The notes under the pieces: model-generated
What the model saw: only the letters and a program-made list of their open reading frames with translations
Databases searched by the model: none
What the model was told of the DNA's origin: nothing
From: Bacillota bacterium
GTDB lineage: Bacteria > Bacillota > Clostridia > Oscillospirales > Oscillospiraceae
Length of the DNA stretch: 64,000 bases
Direction of reading: 5' to 3'
Assembly: GCA_023402075.1 (NCBI GenBank)
Contig: JAEXCS010000040.1
Coordinates: 1-64,000, forward strand
Position numbers and translations under genes: made by a program
Shown: positions 32,390-40,791 of the stretch, in pieces
Layout of the letters: every line of letters starts with the position of its first letter
Position numbering within the stretch: position 1 is the stretch's first letter

Positions 32390-33391
32390 ATGAAGAAAAC
32401 GATCCGGATTACAGGATTGCTTTTGGCAATGATTGCATTGGTCGGCAGCCTTGCAGGCTGTGGCGCGGGGGGGCAGAAGCAGACGAAAACGCTGCGCTTT
32501 GCCGATGTTGGCTGGGATTCCATCCTGTTTCACAACGCTGTGGCGGGAACGGTGGCCGAGACGGTGTTCGGCTACGATTGGACAGAGGTTTCTGGCAGCA
32601 CGCCCATTACCCATGAGGCGGTAAAGAAGGGCGAGATTGACGTACACATGGAGGTTTGGTCTGACAACCTCCCGGACTATAATGCCGATATTGAAGCGGG
32701 CGCTTTGAAAGAGGTGGGCGTAAACTTCGACGACAATGCGCAGGGCCTGTATGTGCCGCGGTATGTCATTGAAGGGGACCCGGAGCGGGGGATTGAGCCT
32801 ATGGCGCCCAACCTGAAAACCGTGGCGGATCTCAAGGACTATGCGTCCCTGTTTAAGGACCCGGAGGATTCCTCCAAGGGGATTATCTACGGCGGCATCG
32901 CGGGCTGGGAGATTACGAAGATCATCCACCAGAAATATTTATATTATGGGCTGGACAAAACCTATAACTATATCGAGCCGGGCACCGACGCGGCCACCAG
33001 CGCCGTGCTGGTAGCAGCATATGACAGGGGCGAGCCGGTGGTGGCTTATTATTGGGAGCCTACCTGGCTGCTGGGTAAATACGACTTTGTCCTGCTGGAG
33101 GATGAGCCTTATGACCCGGAACTGTTCCTGGAGGGGAAAACGGAGTGCCCCTCGGTGCGGGTCACCATCTGCACCAGCAACGATTTTTATGACAGCGACC
33201 CGGAGTATGTGGCGTTCTTGTCCAAATATCACACCACCTCCGCATTGACGAGTGAGGCCCTTGCCTATATTGAGGAAACCGGAGCGGATTATAAGACGGC
33301 GGCAAAGTGGTTTTTAAATGAGCACCGTGACATGGTTGAAACCTGGCTCACCGCAGAGCAGGCCGATACGCTGTATGCGGCCATCGGATAA
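32390..33391 (+). CDS. opuAC: Glycine betaine/proline betaine ABC transporter, substrate-binding lipoprotein
   Basis: 333 aa. Signal peptide with lipobox SLAGC (cysteine about residue 24), then an OpuAC-type binding domain: TLRFADVGWDSILFHNAVAGTV, VEVWSDN-type segment (HMEVWSDNLPDYN), GIAGWEITKII and VVAYYWEPTWLLGKYDFVLLED. Trp-rich patches such as these form the aromatic box for quaternary amines. It binds betaine-like osmolytes outside the cell and delivers them to the permease encoded 9 bp downstream. AAAGGAG precedes the ATG. It is first in the three-gene operon under the busR-linked promoter. Confidence 0.92.
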   Translation: MKKTIRITGLLLAMIALVGSLAGCGAGGQKQTKTLRFADVGWDSILFHNAVAGTVAETVFGYDWTEVSGSTPITHEAVKKGEIDVHMEVWSDNLPDYNADIEAGALKEVGVNFDDNAQGLYVPRYVIEGDPERGIEPMAPNLKTVADLKDYASLFKDPEDSSKGIIYGGIAGWEITKIIHQKYLYYGLDKTYNYIEPGTDAATSAVLVAAYDRGEPVVAYYWEPTWLLGKYDFVLLEDEPYDPELFLEGKTECPSVRVTICTSNDFYDSDPEYVAFLSKYHTTSALTSEALAYIEETGADYKTAAKWFLNEHRDMVETWLTAEQADTLYAAIG

Positions 33392-33400
33392 GGAGGCTGC

Positions 33401-34267
33401 ATGGATTGGCTGTTTAATTTTCCCTTTAAAATCAACATTGACACAAACGCCATTGACAATGCCGTGCGCGGCTTCGCTGCCTCACACTCCGCATTTTTTG
33501 ACGGAATCAAGTCCGGACTGACCGGCTTTGTGGGTGCACTCAACTGGATTTTAGGATATATTCCGTGGTTTGTTCTGATTGCACTGGTGTTTTTCCTTGG
33601 CTGGAAGGGGCATAAAAGTCTGCGCTCCGGCATTACCTACGCCGTATTGCTGTGCGTCATCGGAATGCTGGGGCTGTGGGATTTGATGAACCTGACCCTT
33701 TCCATTGTGCTGGCAGGCGTGGTGATCGCGCTAGTGCTGGGGCTGCCCATCGGCGTGCTTCTTTCCGGGTCAGACCGGGCAAACCGAACGGCGCGACCCT
33801 TGCTGGACATGATGCAGACCATGCCGGTGTTCGTATATCTGATTCCGGCGGTAATTTTCTTTGGCATGGGTTCTGCCTCTGCCGTGATTGCCACCGTAAT
33901 CTATGCCATGGTGCCGGTGATTCGGCTGACCAGCCTTGGCATCCGGCAGGTGAACGCCGAGGTGGTGGAAGCGGCGCGCTCCTTCGGCTCCACAAAGCTG
34001 CAAATGCTTTTGAAGGTCCAGATGCCGCAGGCGCTTCCCACAATTATGGCGGGCATCAACCAGACCATGATGATGGCCATGTCCATGGTGGTGACCTGCT
34101 CCATGATCGGAGCGCGGGGGCTTGGCAACGAGGTGCTCATCGCCGTCAACCGGGTGGAAATCTCCAGAGGGTTTATGGCCGGCGGCTCGGTAGTCATTCT
34201 GGCCATTCTTCTCGACCGTTTGACACAGGGCTGGTTTTCAGGCCGGAAGGAATCGGGGGATGAATGA
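33401..34267 (+). CDS. opuAB: Glycine betaine ABC transporter permease
   Basis: 288 aa. Six to seven membrane segments and the BPD_transp_1 domain with the EAA-type loop EVVEAARSFGSTKLQMLLKVQMPQALPTIMAG (abbreviated), which docks on the ATPase. The conserved QTMPVFVYLIPAVIFFGMG is typical of the OpuAB/ProW family. AAGGAGG precedes the ATG. It overlaps the ATPase gene by 4 bp (ATGA). Unlike streptococcal BusAB, the permease and binding protein are separate proteins. Confidence 0.93.
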   Translation: MDWLFNFPFKINIDTNAIDNAVRGFAASHSAFFDGIKSGLTGFVGALNWILGYIPWFVLIALVFFLGWKGHKSLRSGITYAVLLCVIGMLGLWDLMNLTLSIVLAGVVIALVLGLPIGVLLSGSDRANRTARPLLDMMQTMPVFVYLIPAVIFFGMGSASAVIATVIYAMVPVIRLTSLGIRQVNAEVVEAARSFGSTKLQMLLKVQMPQALPTIMAGINQTMMMAMSMVVTCSMIGARGLGNEVLIAVNRVEISRGFMAGGSVVILAILLDRLTQGWFSGRKESGDE

Positions 34268-35445
34268 CGATGAGCGATATAATTATTGAGACGAAAAGCC
34301 TCTCCAAGCTGTACGGAGCACGCCGGGAAGAGGCCATGGAGCTTTTGAGTCAGGGAACCGAAAAGGCGGAGGTCCTGAAAAAAACCGGCGTGACCACCGC
34401 CCTGTACGACATCAACCTGCAAATTCCCCGGGGCAAAATTTTTGTGGTCATCGGGCTGTCTGGGTCCGGAAAGTCCACCTTGGTGCGCTGCTTTAACCGC
34501 CTGCACCGGCCCACCTCCGGCTCTGTCACGTTTGACGGAGTGGACCTTCTGAAGCTGAACAAGCAGGAGCTTCGGGAATTCAGACGGAGAAAAATGGCCA
34601 TGGTGTTTCAGTCCTTCGGGCTGATGAGTCACCGGAATGTGCTGGGGAATGTGGCTTATGGGCTGGAGGTATCCGGCATGGGCCGGGAAGAGCGGGAAAA
34701 GCGCGCCAGAGAAGCCATCGCATTGGTAGGTCTGGCAGGCTGGGAAGAATCCATGATTGGAAGCCTTTCAGGCGGAATGCGTCAGCGGGTGGGCCTTGCC
34801 CGGGCGCTGGCCAACGATCCTGAGGTTCTGCTGATGGACGAACCCTTTTCCGCGCTGGACCCGCTGGTGCGCAACGACATGCAGTTTGAGCTGCTGTCCA
34901 TCCAGCGGAAGCTGGGAAAGACCGTTATCTTCATCACCCATGATATCGACGAGGCGTTTCATCTCGGCGACACGGTTGCCATCATGCGGGACGGCCGCCT
35001 GATTCAGGTGGACACGCCCGAGGGGATGAGCACGCGTCCTGCGGACGACTATGTGCGGCGCTTCATCGATTCCGCAGACAAATCAAAGGTTTTGTCCGTG
35101 CGTAATATTATGATTACGCCGGTGAGCCTGATTAAGCCCGGCGACGGCATCGACCATGCGCTGCGGCTGATGCGGAAAAACGCCATTTCCTCGGTGTACG
35201 TTGTGGATGGGCAGATGAAGCTTCAGGGGATTTTGACGTTGGCAGACGCAATGCGGGCCAAGCGGGAAAATCTGGATTTGACTGAAATGATTATCAAGGA
35301 TGTCCCCTCGGCGGGGCTGGACGCCTCGGTGGAGGAAATCATGCCTCTGTCGGCGGAATCACCCTATCCTCTGGCTGTGCTGGACGAGGGAGGGCGCTTG
35401 CAGGGAATTGTAACAAAGGCAAGCGTTTTGTCTTCTCTGGTATAA
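34264..35445 (+). CDS. opuAA: Glycine betaine ABC transporter ATP-binding protein with CBS pair
   Basis: 393 aa. ABC ATPase with Walker A GLSGSGKST (about residues 63-71), Q-loop VFQSFGLM, signature LSGGMRQRV, Walker B VLLMDEPFSALDP and H-loop FITHDID. Tandem CBS domains (about 275-393) follow. In OpuA these sense ionic strength and, in several species, c-di-AMP, so activity may be controlled by the same messenger as its repressor BusR. The N-terminal insertion ARREEAMELLSQGTEKAEVLKKTG is the usual OpuAA feature. ATG 34264 overlaps the permease stop; ATG 34270 two codons later is also possible. Confidence 0.94.
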   Translation: MTMSDIIIETKSLSKLYGARREEAMELLSQGTEKAEVLKKTGVTTALYDINLQIPRGKIFVVIGLSGSGKSTLVRCFNRLHRPTSGSVTFDGVDLLKLNKQELREFRRRKMAMVFQSFGLMSHRNVLGNVAYGLEVSGMGREEREKRAREAIALVGLAGWEESMIGSLSGGMRQRVGLARALANDPEVLLMDEPFSALDPLVRNDMQFELLSIQRKLGKTVIFITHDIDEAFHLGDTVAIMRDGRLIQVDTPEGMSTRPADDYVRRFIDSADKSKVLSVRNIMITPVSLIKPGDGIDHALRLMRKNAISSVYVVDGQMKLQGILTLADAMRAKRENLDLTEMIIKDVPSAGLDASVEEIMPLSAESPYPLAVLDEGGRLQGIVTKASVLSSLV

Positions 35446-35451
35446 AACGAG

Positions 35452-35500
35452 AAATCCCCGGCAGAAATTGCATTGCAATTTCTGCCGGGGATTTTATCTG
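35452..35500. terminator. Terminator of the opu operon
   Basis: A nearly perfect 20-bp stem running AAATCCCCGGCAGAAATTGC into GCAATTTCTGCCGGGGATTT. Confidence 0.93.
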
Positions 35501-35566
35501 CCGTTTTTTCGCTCCGAAGGGGAGCGTTAAAAGTCATACCGCTTGCTTTGGAAACAAGGTTCCCTC

Positions 35567-35592
35567 GAAAAGCCGGACTTCTTTTTTTCGGC
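35567..35592 (-). terminator. Probable terminator of rplS
   Basis: On the minus strand, AAGCCG and CGGCTT form a short stem around an A-rich loop, followed by TTTTCG. It is a weak structure but begins right at the rplS stop. Confidence 0.5.
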
Positions 35593-35934
35593 TTAGAGCT
35601 TCTCCTTGACCTTGGCCCGCTTGCCCACACGGTCACGCAGATAGTACAGCTTCGCACGGCGAACCTTACCGTTGCGCACAACCTCCACATGGTCGATCGA
35701 GGGGGAGTGGACGGGGAACACCTTCTCCGCACCCACGCCGTAAGAGATACGACGGACGGTGAACGTCTCCTCAATGCCGCCGTGCTTCTTGGCGATGACG
35801 GTACCCTCGAAGACCTGGATACGCTCGCGGGAGCCTTCTCTGACCTTCACGTGAACACGGACGGTATCGCCCACATTTACCTCGGGCAGCGTCTGCGCCA
35901 GTACTTCTTTGTTCAGTTCCTTAATGAGATCCAT
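35593..35934 (-). CDS. rplS: 50S ribosomal protein L19
   Basis: 113 aa, full length. Conserved L19 segments: IKELNKEVLAQTLPEVNVGDTVRVHVKV (abbreviated), RIQVFEGTVIAKK, TFTVRRISYGVGAEKVFPVHSP, RRAKLYYLRDRVGKRAKVKEK. It sits at the 30S-50S interface. The start is the ATG at 35934 behind AGGAGG; the in-frame reading further upstream runs into the leader. In many bacteria rplS follows trmD, rimM and rpsP, but here it is alone with its own promoter and leader. Confidence 0.97.
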   Translation of the reverse strand: MDLIKELNKEVLAQTLPEVNVGDTVRVHVKVREGSRERIQVFEGTVIAKKHGGIEETFTVRRISYGVGAEKVFPVHSPSIDHVEVVRNGKVRRAKLYYLRDRVGKRAKVKEKL

Positions 35935-36034
35935 GGATTTTCCTCCTAATTTATAGGCGTTCTTACCGCTGTTTGATGGCACACTGACAAAAATGACGCG
36001 TGCGCGGCAGAGGACCGCCCTTTGTAGCCTAAAT

Positions 36035-36063
36035 AGAATATCACGCCATTCCCCTAATTGCAA
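36035..36063 (-). promoter_or_regulatory. Promoter of rplS
   Basis: On the minus strand: TTGCAA, 17-bp spacer, TATTCT. The leader of about 95 nt contains a GCGG-TCCTCT-GCCGC-like hairpin and could be an L19 autoregulatory leader; that part is speculative. Confidence 0.65.
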
Positions 36064-36126
36064 GGCTTTTTTCAAGAGTTCCCTCTGAAAGGCGGAAATT
36101 AAGCGCCTGAGCAGACATAAAACTAC

Positions 36127-36188
36127 TTGACAAATTGTGTGTTGCCGGATAATCTGGTAATTGTGTTATCGATAATAAGATTATCGAT
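36127..36188 (+). promoter_or_regulatory. Promoter and palindromic operator of the TetR gene
   Basis: TTGACA at 36127-36132 with GATAAT at 36148-36153 (15-bp spacer). Then a perfect 9-bp inverted repeat ATCGATAAT-AAG-ATTATCGAT at 36168-36188, between the promoter and the tetR start. This position suits autorepression by the TetR protein. Confidence 0.7.
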
Positions 36189-36213
36189 TTTGAGAAGGAG
36201 GTGAACAATACAA

Positions 36214-36834
36214 ATGGCAACGCCGGATCATACCATTGATCCGCGCATTCTGGACAGTGCGAAAAAGGAATTTCTGCTTCATGGATTTGAAAGGGCTTCC
36301 CTGAAAGTAATCTGCGAGGATGCCGGAGTGACCACCGGGGCGCTGTACAAGCGGTATAAAGGAAAAGAGGATTTATTCTGCGCAGTGGTGGGGGATGCGG
36401 TGAAGGCACTGTATGACTTTGTGGAACTGAGAAGCTCCGTCCCGCCCAGTACGTTATCCGACGATGCGCTGATCAAAGCGTGGGAGATGGGGGAGAGTAT
36501 GCTGGAATGGTTTCGCTTTCTCTATCAGTATCACGACGGGTTTACGCTGTTGGTTTCATGCGCGGCGGGAACCCGCTATGCCAATTTTCAGCACGATTTT
36601 GCTGAAAAAATGGCTGCTAAGACCTATGAATACTTTCAGGAAGCAAAAGACAGGGGCCTGACACAGGCCGATATCTCCGTTGAGGAAATGCACATTTTGC
36701 TCTCGGCCTTCTGGACTGCGGTTTATGAGCCGTTTATTCACAACTATACGCTTCGTCAGATTGAGATTCACTGTGACCTGATGTGCAGGCTGTTCAACTG
36801 GTATAGCGTACTGGGGTTTGATGCGGAAAAATAA
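36214..36834 (+). CDS. TetR-family transcriptional regulator
   Basis: 206 aa. An N-terminal TetR helix-turn-helix (about 8-55: ILDSAKKEFLLHGFERASLKVICEDAGVTTGALYKRYKGKEDLF, abbreviated) and an all-helical ligand-binding domain (about 60-200), which is not of a named type. AAGGAGGTGA precedes the ATG. The perfect palindrome upstream is its likely operator. The heterodimeric ABC pair starts about 140 bp downstream in the same orientation and is the likely regulated target, as in many tetR-ABC loci. Confidence 0.9.
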   Translation: MATPDHTIDPRILDSAKKEFLLHGFERASLKVICEDAGVTTGALYKRYKGKEDLFCAVVGDAVKALYDFVELRSSVPPSTLSDDALIKAWEMGESMLEWFRFLYQYHDGFTLLVSCAAGTRYANFQHDFAEKMAAKTYEYFQEAKDRGLTQADISVEEMHILLSAFWTAVYEPFIHNYTLRQIEIHCDLMCRLFNWYSVLGFDAEK

Positions 36835-36835
36835 G

Positions 36836-36861
36836 ATTCCCTTTCAACAGGGAATTTTATT
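36836..36861 (+). terminator. Weak terminator or attenuator after the TetR gene
   Basis: ATTCCC-TTTCAACA-GGGAAT, then TTTATT. Some read-through into the ABC genes is possible. At 36873-36890 lies TTAG-N10-CTAA, an imperfect dyad that could be an operator. Confidence 0.5.
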
Positions 36862-36976
36862 ACAGCTGTGAGTTAGCCTTATATAACTAAAATACATCTT
36901 GATTCAAGAGGTTTTTATTTCTTAAAGGCTAGCTGGATAAACCGCGATTATGTGTTTTATAAAGGAGGGGTTTTGT

Positions 36977-38725
36977 TTGTTCAAAAAGATACTGGGCTAT
37001 GCAGGTGAGTACCGAAAGACCACCTACAAGGCAATCGGCGCGATGCTGGTGGGCATGGTAATGCAGGTGCTGCCATTTTGGTTTATCTACCAAATTATCC
37101 GGCCGCTGCTCCTGCGGGAAGCCGTTTCGGCGGAATATGTGATTTGGAGGGTGGCGGGAATTGGACTCAGCACCGTTTTGTATGCGGTGTTTTATATTTG
37201 GGGCCTTTCCCTGTCCCACCATGCAGCCTATAACACGCTGAAAAATCTGCGCATCTCTCTGCAAAACAAGCTGGAAAACCTGCCCCTTGGCGTGATTCAG
37301 GAAAAGGGCGTAGGCTCTATTAAGAAACTGTTTATCGACGATGTTGAAACCATTGAGCTGCCGCTGGCCCACGCCATTCCAGAGGGGGTTGCCAATATTA
37401 CCATTCCAATTCTAGTTTTTGCGGGCCTGTTTCTGGCGGACTGGCGGCTGGCCCTGCTGGCGCTGGCGGCGCTGCCCCTTGGAATGCTTGCAATGGCGGT
37501 GATGTACCAAAGCGGCGTCGGAAAAATGAAGGACTACTACGCCGCGTCCCACAAAATGAACCGTACCATTGTGGAGTACATCAACGGGATGGAGGTCGTC
37601 AAGGTATTCAACCGGGACGGCGAATCCTACCACCGCTACGAAACCGATATCAAAAGCTACCGGGACTTTACGCTGGCGTGGTACAGGGTGTGCTGGCCGT
37701 GGATGGCGATTTATGAGTGTCTTGTGCCCTGCGTGGCTTTGTTTGTTCTGCCGGTGGGCGCATACTTCGTTTTGCGGGGATACTCCACCTTGCCGGATCT
37801 GGCCCTGGCACTGTGTATGTCCTTTGGCATCGGCGCGCCGTTGCTGCGCGTGATGAGCTTTTTCCCCAACATGGCGCGGCTGAACTTTGTGGTGTCCAAC
37901 ATGGAGCAGATGATGGAGGAAGCCCCACTGAAGCAGGCGGAAAAACCCTTTTCCGGCGGGAATTACGGCGTGACGTTTGAAGATGTGCGCTTTGCTTATA
38001 AGGAAGCGGAGGTGCTCCACGGCATTACCCTGAACATTCCCGAAGGCAGTCTCACCGCGCTGGTGGGCGAATCCGGCAGCGGGAAATCCACGCTTGCAAA
38101 GCTCTTGGTACATTTTTACGACGTGACCGGCGGCTCAGTGAAAATCGGCGGGCAGGATGTGCGGGACATGCGCTTGGAAGCGCTCAACGACCAAATCTCC
38201 TATGTGGCGCAGGAGCAGTTTTTGTTTAATATGAGTCTTTTGGAAAACATTCGGCTGGGCAAGCCATCCGCTACGGATGACCAGGTGCTGGCCGCTGCGG
38301 AAAAGGCCCAGTGCGGCGAATTTTTGAACCGTCTGGAGAAGGGAATTTACACGCTGGCGGGCGACGGCGGCAAGCAGCTTTCCGGCGGAGAGCGTCAGCG
38401 CATCTCGCTGGCCCGGGCCATTTTGAAGGATGCGCCCATTGTGGTGCTGGACGAGGCCACCGCCTTTATGGACCCGGAGAACGAAGAAAAAATGAATGCG
38501 GCAATTGCTGAGGTGATTCGGGGCAAGACGGTGGTGGTCATTGCTCACCGGTTGCATTCCATCGTAGACGCCGATCAAATTTGTGTGCTGGACGGGGGAA
38601 AGCTTGCCGACGCCGGGACCCATGATGAATTGCTGGGGCGCTGTGCGGCTTATCAAACGCTGTGGCGGGCCGCCGAAGGAAGCGCCAGATGGAAAGTCAG
38701 TTCCGTGAAGGAGGAGACACGATGA
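36977..38725 (+). CDS. ABC transporter, membrane-ATPase half 1 (exporter fold, YbtPQ/IrtAB-like)
   Basis: 582 aa. A six-helix ABC_membrane domain (about 10-310) with FWFIYQIIRPLLLRE and HHAAYNTLKNLRISLQNKLENLP (abbreviated), then an ATPase domain (about 335-575): Walker A GESGSGKST, signature LSGGERQRISL, Walker B IVVLDEAT and H-loop AHRLHS. Length and the short N-terminus resemble half-transporters of the YbtP/YbtQ and IrtA/IrtB group, which import metal-siderophores despite their exporter fold; ordinary multidrug export is the alternative. The start is TTG at 36977, six bases after GGAGGGG, and ATG 36950 precedes that site. It overlaps the second half by 4 bp and has the identical length, so they form a heterodimer. 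Confidence 0.88.
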   Translation: MFKKILGYAGEYRKTTYKAIGAMLVGMVMQVLPFWFIYQIIRPLLLREAVSAEYVIWRVAGIGLSTVLYAVFYIWGLSLSHHAAYNTLKNLRISLQNKLENLPLGVIQEKGVGSIKKLFIDDVETIELPLAHAIPEGVANITIPILVFAGLFLADWRLALLALAALPLGMLAMAVMYQSGVGKMKDYYAASHKMNRTIVEYINGMEVVKVFNRDGESYHRYETDIKSYRDFTLAWYRVCWPWMAIYECLVPCVALFVLPVGAYFVLRGYSTLPDLALALCMSFGIGAPLLRVMSFFPNMARLNFVVSNMEQMMEEAPLKQAEKPFSGGNYGVTFEDVRFAYKEAEVLHGITLNIPEGSLTALVGESGSGKSTLAKLLVHFYDVTGGSVKIGGQDVRDMRLEALNDQISYVAQEQFLFNMSLLENIRLGKPSATDDQVLAAAEKAQCGEFLNRLEKGIYTLAGDGGKQLSGGERQRISLARAILKDAPIVVLDEATAFMDPENEEKMNAAIAEVIRGKTVVVIAHRLHSIVDADQICVLDGGKLADAGTHDELLGRCAAYQTLWRAAEGSARWKVSSVKEETR

Positions 38726-40470
38726 CCGCTTTAATGAGCCGCATTTTCAATGCCTCAGGAAAGTACCGGGGCAGAATCGCATGGGCCTTCGTATTCTCTT
38801 TTTTAAAGGGCATTCTCAAAAACGCACCCATTGCCCTCGGCTTTTTTACCCTTGCCGCGTTTTATCATGGAACGGCTACGCCAAGGTTCTGTCTTCAAAT
38901 CGGAGTTGCTTTAATTTGTATTCTTCTGGTCCAAATGCTGTTTCACCACATTGCCGACCGGCTGCAATCGGCGGCGGGCTTTCTGCTGTTTGCCGACAAG
39001 CGGATGGAGCTTGGCGCGCACCTGCGGAAAATGCCCATGGGCTATTTCACAGAGGGCAACATTGGAAAAATCAGCTCGGTGCTCTCCACCGATATGGTTT
39101 TTATCGAGGAAAACTGCATGGCAGTGCTGGCCGATCTGATGAGCTATCTTTTTGCACAGGGCATTTTGGTTGTGTTTCTGTTTTTCTTTAATATGTGGAT
39201 TGGGCTGGCAGGGCTTGCTGTGGTTGTGCTGATTACGCTTTTGGGCCGGGGCCTTAAAAAGGAAGCGGTGGAGGATTCTCATATCCGGCAGGCCCAGCTT
39301 GAAAATCTAACCGAATCCGTGCTGGATTTCACCGAAGGAATCGGCATTATCAAGACTTACAACCTGCTGGGGGAAAAGTCCCAAGCGCTTACCGGCAGCT
39401 TTGAGGAAACCTGCCGGACCAGTCTTGCGTTTGAGGAAAATCATACTCCGTGGCAAAGAGGACTGAACCTTATTTACGGACTGGGAACCACCTGTGTAGT
39501 CGGTCTTTCCGTATTTCTTTACTTTAAGGGTATGCTGGACGTGACCTATTTGGTGGGCATCATGCTCTTTGTGTTCGACCTGTTTGGCCCGCTGAAGTCG
39601 CTGTACGGGCAGAGCGCGCGGCTCACCGTGATGAACAGCTGTATGGACCGCATCGAAGAGGTCTTTGCCGAGGAGGAGCTGTCCGACACGGGCATAAGCC
39701 ACATTCCCCCACAAGGCGACGCGCCTGAGGTGCAATTTGAAGATGTTACATTTGCCTACGGTGAGAAAAATGTACTGCAAAACGTGTCCTTTGACCTCCC
39801 TAAAAACCGGATGCTGGCGCTGGTTGGGCCGTCGGGCGGCGGAAAATCCACCATCGCAAGTCTGTTGGCTCGTTTTTGGGATGTAAAAGCGGGAAGAATT
39901 CTGGTGCGGGGGCAGGATATCCGGACGGTGCCCCTCAGCGGGCTGATGGATCAGATCAGCATGGTGTTTCAGCGGGTCTATCTGTTTCAAGATACGATAT
40001 ACAATAATATTAGCATCGGAAGACAGGAGGCCAGCCGGGAGGAAGTGATGGAAGCGGCGAAAAAAGCCCGCTGCTACGACTTCATTATGGCCTTGCCCGA
40101 GGGATTTGACACCGTGGTGGGCGAGGGCGGCGCCAGTCTTTCCGGCGGCGAGCAGCAGCGGATTTCCATTGCCCGGTGCATTTTAAAGGACGCGCCCATT
40201 GTCATTTTGGATGAAGCCACCGCCAGCGTGGACGCGGACAACGAGAGCTATATTCAGGAGGCGATCAGTGAGCTGTGCAAGGGAAAAACCCTGCTGGTCA
40301 TCGCCCACCGCCTGAATACGATTCGCAATGCCGATCAGATTCTGGTCATTGCCGGCGGGGGAATTGCCCAGCAGGGAACGCATGACGAACTGATGGAGCA
40401 GGCGGGCATCTATAAACAATTTGTCACCGCCCGGGAAAACAGCCGGGGCTGGAGCCGGAAGGGCGCGTAA
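38722..40470 (+). CDS. ABC transporter, membrane-ATPase half 2
   Basis: 582 aa. The ABC_membrane domain (about 15-305) contains MELGAHLRKMPMGYFTEGNIGKISSVLSTD (abbreviated), and the ATPase domain (about 340-575) has Walker A GPSGGGKST, signature LSGGEQQRISI, Walker B IVILDEAT and H-loop AHRLNT. Both nucleotide sites look catalytically intact, unlike many heterodimers with one degenerate site. It starts in the ATGA overlap with half 1 behind GGAGGAG. Placement next to a TetR regulator and upstream of an iron-type ABC importer supports a role in metal-chelate handling (inference). Confidence 0.88.
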   Translation: MTALMSRIFNASGKYRGRIAWAFVFSFLKGILKNAPIALGFFTLAAFYHGTATPRFCLQIGVALICILLVQMLFHHIADRLQSAAGFLLFADKRMELGAHLRKMPMGYFTEGNIGKISSVLSTDMVFIEENCMAVLADLMSYLFAQGILVVFLFFFNMWIGLAGLAVVVLITLLGRGLKKEAVEDSHIRQAQLENLTESVLDFTEGIGIIKTYNLLGEKSQALTGSFEETCRTSLAFEENHTPWQRGLNLIYGLGTTCVVGLSVFLYFKGMLDVTYLVGIMLFVFDLFGPLKSLYGQSARLTVMNSCMDRIEEVFAEEELSDTGISHIPPQGDAPEVQFEDVTFAYGEKNVLQNVSFDLPKNRMLALVGPSGGGKSTIASLLARFWDVKAGRILVRGQDIRTVPLSGLMDQISMVFQRVYLFQDTIYNNISIGRQEASREEVMEAAKKARCYDFIMALPEGFDTVVGEGGASLSGGEQQRISIARCILKDAPIVILDEATASVDADNESYIQEAISELCKGKTLLVIAHRLNTIRNADQILVIAGGGIAQQGTHDELMEQAGIYKQFVTARENSRGWSRKGA

Positions 40471-40611
40471 GTGCCAACTTGACCTGATGAGTAAATTCCG
40501 GCGGAAAGCGGCGGCGGAAAAGAGAGTCCGCAGTCGGTATCAGCACATGAGGACGCGCAAGGCGCTTTCCGGAGCCGGAATAAAGAAAACGCTCCGAAAA
40601 TAGGGCTTCGC

Positions 40612-40650
40612 AAAGGGCGGACGGTTTTTTAAAATCGTCCGCCCTTTTTG
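40612..40650 (+). terminator. Terminator of the ABC pair
   Basis: AAAGGGCGGACG-GTTTTTTAAAAT-CGTCCGCCCTTT, then TT. Confidence 0.88.
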
Positions 40651-40709
40651 CAGGATGGGGAGTCAGGGAATATTTAATAGAATCCACATAAGTTTTTTGG
40701 GTTGTATTC

Positions 40710-40763
40710 TTGACATTGATTTTAATTGTATGCTATACTAACAAATATCTTAGTCAGGACTAA
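40710..40763 (+). promoter_or_regulatory. Promoter and palindrome upstream of the methyltransferase-MarR gene
   Basis: TTGACA (40710-40715), 18-bp spacer, TATACT (40734-40739). About 10 bp further is TTAGTC-AG-GACTAA (40750-40763), a perfect 6-bp inverted repeat at the expected transcription start. It is a good place for repression by the encoded MarR domain, or by a DtxR/IdeR-type metal regulator, since TTAG...CTAA ends resemble that class. Confidence 0.7.
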
Positions 40764-40791
40764 CTGAATGTGAAAAGGAGGAAAATCGGAA

